A stretch of 64,000 nt of DNA from the NCBI GenBank assembly GCA_947579665.1, contig CANPUZ010000047.1:124001-188000 (forward strand). Reading direction: 5' to 3'. This DNA is from Sympetrum striolatum (Eukaryota > Arthropoda > Insecta > Odonata > Libellulidae). The notes beneath the pieces were generated by a model, which was given only the letters and a program-made list of their open reading frames with translations, was not told the origin of the DNA and did not search any database. The position numbers and the translations under genes are program-made. Shown here piece by piece: positions 58,456 to 64,000 of the stretch. The number at the start of each line of letters is the position of its first letter. Position 1 is the stretch's first letter.

Positions 58456-58768
58456 CCCCTTGAGTGCGGAGGACCGCCCGAGCGGTCCTCGTCGTCCGTA
58501 TCTGGTGGCGTGCGGCCGCTCGAGCGGTCCCTCTCCTCCTTCGGTTTTATCGCATGGAGGAGGAATTAGGCATACGCTAGCATCCTCAAATCGCTTTCCA
58601 GCCATCAGTTACAGTTCAGCCTTACTCTGTGCGTGTTCGTTCTCTGGTGGTGCCATTTTTTTTGTGATCGAGTTCGGTGAATTTTCAGTTCAATTTTAGG
58701 TGGAAGATTTTCTTGTTAATTTATAATCCACAGTTATCGGTTATAGTTGTTAGTTTAGGCCTCTCAGG

Positions 58769-60925
58769 ATGGGTAGAAGGAAGAAAACCACGTCTCTACC
58801 TAGAAAACGTCGAGCTCCGGAAGTCTCGCAAGGTTGGTTTAAAATTTTTAATTATTTTATTTTTTGAACTGTGTCATTTTTTCAGCTTGCATACTAATAT
58901 AGTTTAATTTATAGATGTACCTCGAGAAATGGAAAACAAAGAGGACAATTCTTCGAAGTTACGCAGAAAGGATACAGAAACGGAAGGTAATATATATTAT
59001 TTTTGAGAATTTCAACTTTAGATTTATCAGGACTGAATCCTGTCTACTTCATATGCAGCATTTCTTTTGTTGTTCATAAGCCTTGTGATTGTATTGAAGA
59101 TTAAATAAATCATATATTTTACTCCAAGCTTTTCTTCTGCATATGTTTTAACAAACGGTATCTACATTTGAATCAATTAGGCTTCATTTTAAAATTCGTA
59201 TCTCGGAATTATTATTTTGTATTTATATATTTAAATTTATTTTTCGTAGAAATGGGTCCCGGTCCGTCAGGATTATCAGCAGTATCTCAGAGGGATTTTA
59301 GTGAAAAAAATTACAACCCTTCCGTTACTAAGGATCTTTCTTCAGATGAAGAAGAAATGTGCTCTGGTAATTCGAGTGATTTTGAAACAGCTGAATCAGA
59401 TGTTCAGTCCGATGAGGAAGTTCCACCAGCATCTGTGGCTGTTTCGAAAGGTACTGTGTGGAGTTATGCGAAACCGAATAGAAACAAAATTCGTTTCATT
59501 GCAAATTCTGGACTTCAGGTTCCTAATCCAGGCACCACGCCAATAGATTTTTTTAACCTACTGGTAACAGAAGTTTTGATTAAGTTAATTGTTAATTTTA
59601 CAAACTTTTATGCAAACCAGTTAGTCAGATCACGTTCCACTCCTCAAGCCCGTTTCAAGCAGTGGAAAGATTTAACAATTCCCGAATTCAAAAGATTCCT
59701 CGGGCTGCTGTTACACATGGGAACAATAAAATGCACAAGACTTGCAGATTACTGGAAAAGGGGTCGTCTTTTTGATTTGAAATGTTTCTCAAAATTCATG
59801 GGTAGGGATAGATTCCTGCTCATTCTGCGGGCTTTGCATTTCTGTAAAAATCCCGAGGAAGGAGACCCTGCATCACAGGACAGGCTATACAAAATCAGAC
59901 CCTTGCTAAATTTCTTCAATGAAATAATGGAAAAAAATTATTACCCAGAGAAGAGATTATCTATCGATGAGTCAATGGTTCTTTGGAAGGGGAGATTATT
60001 TTTCAAGCAATACATTAAGGGTAAACGACATAAATATGGGGTAAAATTATATATGATGACACTTCCGAATGGTTTAGTGCAAAGTTGTACCATATATTCA
60101 GGAGCTAGAGACGATGACATTGGAGGTGCAAATCATTCAGAAAAAGTAGTGAAGTTGTTAATGGGAGGCAAACTAAATAAAGGGCATTCTCTTTTTATGG
60201 ACAATTTCTATAATAGCATTAATTTGGCTAAATTTCTCCTGGAAAAGAAGACATATTGCACAGGGACACTTAGAGCAAACAGGAAGGACAATCCTAAGGA
60301 ATTGTTATCAAAAAAACTAAAAAAAGGAGAATGCGCGGAAATGTTCACGGAGGATGGTATTTGTGTATTGAAATGGAAGGACAGGAGAGATGTAGTTGTT
60401 ATATCCTCCGAGTTTGATGGGGAGATGACAGAATACACTGGCAGAAGAGGAAATAAAACTACCAAACCGCGTGCGGTATTAGAATATAATAAATCAATGG
60501 GTGGGATCGATCTATTTGATCAGATGATGGCCTATTACCCATGTGAACGCAAGACTTTGAGGTGGTATAAAAAGATCGGAATTCACTTTTTGCAAATGCT
60601 ATTGGCAAACAGTTATATATTATTTATTATGCATAACGAAAAAATGTCATTTTATGATTTTCGCTTGGCAATTATCGAAAATTTAATAGGAGAAGAAGAA
60701 TATTCTCCAGTAGTGCGGAAAGTGACTGAAAGTGAAAGAAGAGTAAACCGAAGACATTTCCCTGTTGCAGTTCCCTCAAGTGACAAAGGAAAAAAGCTGT
60801 ACAAAAAGTGCAAAATCTGTACTACGAAAGGTATACGAAAAAATACTGCTTTTTTCTGTCCAGGATGCCCCGATAATCCTGGGTTATGCCTCGAAAACTG
60901 TTTTATTGCTTTTCATAATGAGTGA
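58769..60925 (+). CDS. piggyBac transposase (three exons, 603 residues)
   Basis: Cuts and pastes the element at TTAA sites. I join 58,769-58,832, 58,915-58,986 and 59,250-60,925; both introns are phase 1 with GT-AG ends (CAAG|GTTGGT, TTATAG|AT; GAAG|GTAATA, CGTAG|AA). Exon 1 encodes MGRRKKTTSLPRKRRAPEVS, a basic, NLS-like start. Exon 2 is charged. Exon 3 opens EMGPGPSG and an acidic stretch (SSDEEE, VQSDEEVPP). The DDE_Tnp_1_7 core follows, with Asp at 285 (SIDES), 363 (FMDNFYNS), 466 and 469 (GGIDLFDQM). Spacings match those of the founding piggyBac enzyme (268/346/447/450), and total length is close to its 594. The C-terminal Cys-rich zinc-binding domain is complete (KCKICTTKG...CPGCPDNPGLCLENC). 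No stop or shift is present. If the introns are not used, a shorter start at 59,252 gives 557 residues. Confidence 0.9.
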
Positions 60926-62350
60926 TTTTATTGTATTTTTAATTAATTTCATTTTTGTATTTTCAGTTAATTTATTTTGTATTCCATATTGTATTTTTAG
61001 CATTTTGGTATAATTAGTTTATTTGCCGCAAGTGTATGTACATTGCATGTTTTTATTATTTTATAGTATTCCTTTTCAGTTATTAAATTGACATGGGAAA
61101 TAGTTATTATTATATGTACATTTTCATGGTTTGTTCTTATACTACATGTTATAACAAATGATTTCATGCTGCTTGTGTATTTGCTGTATGTGTACCTGAT
61201 ATATTTTTGGATGTGCTTCTGTAACGTGATTTTCAATCGAGAATTAAAATTTCTTACATGTGAACTTTCATGCTTCGTTGTGTCAGTACTTTTCTCATTA
61301 ATTTCAAACATTTATTACCTCGACTCCTACAAATAAAAAAAGTGATGTTTCTCAGTATCTTTATGTATTAGCCAAGTATTCAATTGAATGCGTCACAAAC
61401 CGAACATTTTGCAAGGAGTAAACGAATCAGCACTTTCGAATTTTTTTCATGGGAATCTTATCTTATGGTGTGAGTCATCTAACTAAAGGATAGTCTTATA
61501 AGAAGTGCACGCGTTGAACATTGTGCGCAAAATACTCGTATCTTAACGTCCCATTGATATCGATGTCGGCTCTAGGCCGCTCTCCTACCGAAAACATTAC
61601 CTCAGCTGAAAACGGAGCCATATTTACGAGTATGCGAAGCTATCGCTGAATTTATCAAGTAAACACAAGACTAGCAGTGTATCTCTTAAGACTTGCGTGA
61701 TGATTGGGGTTTTGTACTCTTCAGCAGAAAAAAAAGCTCAGAGATAGTCACAGCACTTGACTCTTGGGGGGGGGGTTTGAACCCCTAAAACCCCTGCACC
61801 ACTGGTCGCAGGTAATGCCATAAATATGGTCACGCGCTGGATGGCGTCCTTCGAAAATATTGTTTTCCATCCAAATCTTTAACCAGAAATGGCACCTGGC
61901 GTATCTCTCTGCCAGAAAAGGAAAATTCTAGGAGCTAAGACCACAAAAAAACAAATGGTTTGGAGCTTGTGGAAATATTTGCCATAAATTACCTTCTGGA
62001 AGAACTGTAGATGAGGGCGTACGTCTCCATACACACAAGTCTAGAGCTATCACTCATACTCTTACAAAGTAAGCTACGAAAGGAACGAAATATTGCAAGG
62101 AAAATTAAAAAAACTCTATTTGCAAGGATTAATTATAGAAGAAAAATGTGTGTAGTGCAGGTCTGCATAACTAAAATTCATAGCCAATGGCGGAGGACCG
62201 CTCGAGCGGCCGTCCAAAAAATGAATTCGTATTCCTTCAGCAAATTATTATTTCGAGAAATCAAGAAGTAAATATGATTAGGAAGTAGTATTCTTTCAAA
62301 CTAAATGAATTTAAAAAATAGGTACCGGCTAAAGTAGCTTTTTGCATGTT
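60926..62350 (+). other. piggyBac 3' region
   Basis: AT-rich, non-coding. A candidate polyadenylation signal AATAAA lies at about 61,333. At 61,765-61,807 a G9 run with GGGTTTGAACCCC and CACCACTGG resembles DNA-transposon ends like the one at 34,938, in the opposite orientation, and may mark a nested insertion. The subterminal palindrome lies at about 62,195-62,215. Confidence 0.5.
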
Positions 62351-62363
62351 CGCATTGAAAGGG

Positions 62364-62367
62364 TTAA
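62364..62367. other. Right TTAA target-site duplication of piggyBac
   Basis: TTAA directly after the right terminal repeat GCATTGAAAGGG. Partner of 58,452-58,455. Confidence 0.85.
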
Positions 62368-62546
62368 ATTGCATATAATTAATAATAACATTAGTACATT
62401 GAATTTTATTTTATTTTTAAACAGTTTAATTTTTATACGCAATATTCCAAATTCATCAGCTACATACTCGGCGTCAGGGATATCGAATTTTAAACTGAAT
62501 AGTGAAATTATTTGAAAATATTTATTTGATTTTATTCTAATAACCA

Positions 62547-62872
62547 GTGTTATATGGATCTGAAACGTGGACGTTGAGAAAGAAAGATGAAACATACTTG
62601 GAAAGCTTTGAAATGTGGATAGTTGGACGGACATGATCAAAAATGAAGAGGTACTGAGGAACATAAGGAAAAGGAAAGCAAGATGGATATATACTAAGAA
62701 TGACTACAGGGATAATACTTTTAAAGGAAAGATGGGAAACGAGGAAGAAGGAAATTTGGAATACAAACTGATTTGAAGAGAGGAAAGGAATATCTCTGAA
62801 AAGGGAGGCACAGGATAGAGAAGGTAGTTTCATTGAGACCTGTCCGTGGACAGATATACAATGATGATGATA
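62547..62872 (+). pseudogene. RTE-type LINE 3' end (5'-truncated)
   Basis: Frame pieces read LYGSETWTLRKKDETYLESF and EMW, then (shifted) NEEVLRNIRKRKARWI, then LKREAQDREGSFIETCPWTD and IQ before TGA. This is the diagnostic C-terminus of RTE-type ORF2, followed by a (TGA)n tail at 62,862-62,872. At least two frameshifts are present. It is of the same class as the 5' half at 28.5-30.6 kb. Whether they are one family cannot be told, since the two pieces do not overlap. Confidence 0.85.
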
Positions 62873-62879
62873 TGCAAGA

Positions 62880-64000
62880 CCTGCGCTTTGTTTCATATTT
62901 TTGAAATACAAGTAAAGTGTAGCTTGCATACTGCAAGCAGATTGACAACACTAATTTCATATCGGCATCATATGGGGACGGTCCTCAAAAGAAAAAAAAA
63001 AGGATTGAAAATAATCTTAAAATTCGCTGAAATTTAATCGACAGGCATCAAACCCGGGTCTTACTGGTGAACTTACTATGCAGCACAATAGAAGATCACC
63101 ATTTCTAACTATGTGTGAAATTTCAAGCAGAAATATTGGCTGCAACTGCCTCAAACAATGTTCTACTTTTGACGAAAGTAAATGTCTCTCTGGATTCGAA
63201 CCAAGGATGATCTTGGAAATCTAAAATACCTTCTTGAAATTTATCTATGATCTCTATGCATGTGGCGAATTTCCAATTTCTATATTATTGGGAAAGGGCT
63301 CAAAATAATTCATAAATTTTGGATCAACTACTAATTGTAGAGACACCTGGTGTCGAACCCAGGATCTAATGTAAATTATGCATGCACATTTGGATTTGTA
63401 AGGAAATTATCTTATTTTATGCAAATATTGAAATCGATATCATGACGGGAAGTACCTAAAATATGTTTCCGTTATCTCCGTAAGAAATGCATTGAAGAAT
63501 GTAAATGTCCCTCTGGGATCAAACCAAGGACCATCAGCGAGTACGTAAAATTTGATTAAGAAATATATTTATAATATCAAACCCCATGCCAAATTTCAAG
63601 TTTCCATGATTTCCGGAAGGGGTCCAAAAAAAATCTTAAAAATTGCCACAATGCATTTTGAACGGCCGATATTTGCCCCGACCTAGCATCGAACCATGGA
63701 CAATATTCGAAGATATCTTTCTGATTTTCGTTGGATATGCATGGCTTCTAGCGATCCCTGGAGTTTCAACTCTTTCCTTTCCCGGGAAGTGCCTCGAAAA
63801 AATTTTCGAAAATTCCCACCATGTATTCTTACGGAGAAAATTGCGACTTTGGGGCCTTCTGGAATCGAACCCATGACACTGAGGTTCAAAGTCGGTTTTT
63901 TCCTGGAGGTAGCACCTTATGTCCTATATGTCGTAAAAATTTCAAATCGTTGGCACTTGTGGAACATGGTTTGACTTCTGACCCCCTATGAATGAGTGTA
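62880..64000 (-). repeat. B-box-module unit, inverted copy
   Basis: Reverse complement of the 53.1-54.2 kb unit. It begins with GTAGCTTGCATACTGCAAGC (the end hairpin, about 62,921). B-box-like cores on the minus strand lie near 63,050, 63,195, 63,350, 63,515, 63,690 and 63,860, the same number and order as the tandem copies. It continues to the window edge (ATGAATGAGTGTA), close to the ACTC-type boundary of copy A, so it may be complete or nearly so. Confidence 0.85.

Larger units (their letters stand above)
58456..62363 (+). mobile_element. Structurally complete piggyBac transposon (3.9 kb)
   Basis: Terminal inverted repeats are CCCCTTGAGTGCG (58,456-58,468) and, inverted, CCCTTTCAATGCG (62,351-62,363), matching at 10 of 13 positions. 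They are bounded on both sides by TTAA. Subterminal palindromes GGACCGCCCGAGCGGTCC (58,472 on) and CGGCCGCTCGAGCGGTCC (58,513 on) near the left end recur as GGACCGCTCGAGCGGCCGTCC (about 62,195) near the right end. These are likely transposase-binding sites. The element carries an uninterrupted transposase gene and 1.4 kb of 3' sequence, and by these criteria could be autonomous. Confidence 0.9.

Noticed and set aside
34938..61807. One large hAT-like element joining the G-run ends at 34,938 and 61,765
   Set aside because: The right-hand sequence lies inside the piggyBac element and 27 kb of unrelated repeats separate the two. No transposase was seen.

Overview
The window is AT-rich, intron-bearing, repeat-dominated DNA from a eukaryote. 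The mobile-element set (piggyBac, an RTE of the 'craniofacial development protein 2-like' kind, jockey-type LINEs, a GIY-YIG/Penelope-type relic) and a Gln/His-rich gene exon point to an invertebrate, most likely an arthropod. Nothing resembles bacterial gene organisation: there are no operons and no consistent start-codon context. Host coding sequence is sparse. I can support one good 3' coding exon on the minus strand (57.35-57.97 kb), one short terminal exon on the plus strand (23.59-23.71 kb), and two weak exon candidates.

Layout. 0-12 kb holds a large inverted duplication (arms about 1.59-5.74 and 7.31-11.87 kb, 1.6 kb spacer). Two later insertions in the right arm have direct-repeat flanks. 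12.9-21.4 kb holds three diverged copies of a segment carrying tRNA-like foldbacks, interrupted by a 4.2-kb satellite of about 92-bp units with higher-order structure. 23.6-24.3 kb is a terminal exon with a duplicated 3' UTR, followed by a 27-bp G-rich minisatellite (24.5-25.4 kb) and a 28-bp minisatellite (26.3-26.9 kb).

28.0-34.0 kb holds a LINE reverse-transcriptase scrap, an RTE 5' half, and directly behind it a 3.3-kb broken gene. That gene has a P-loop NTPase signature and ankyrin-like 84-residue repeats. 34-47.5 kb is mostly unannotatable, with degenerate tandem repeats, foldbacks and an RT relic. 47.5-49.35 kb is a 5'-truncated LINE with an uninterrupted 507-codon RT frame. 50.8-54.2 kb is a head-to-tail array of three 1.1-kb units, each built of six modules of about 165 bp that carry a tRNA B-box-like core. 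A fourth unit lies inverted at 62.9-64.0 kb and a partial one at 43.3-44.0 kb. 56.5-57.1 kb is a GIY-YIG relic.

57.35-57.97 kb is the last coding exon of a minus-strand gene that weakly resembles the AF4/FMR2 (Lilliputian) C-terminus. Upstream of that exon, probably within an intron, sits a structurally complete piggyBac transposon (58,456-62,363). It has TTAA flanks, terminal inverted repeats, subterminal palindromes and a transposase I reconstruct as three exons (603 residues) with every catalytic aspartate present.

The items most worth a second look are the B-box module array, the intron-containing piggyBac, the P-loop/ankyrin pseudogene whose in-frame stops downstream of its frameshift are all UAA/UAG, and the inverted duplication. 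All identifications are by eye. No database search was possible.
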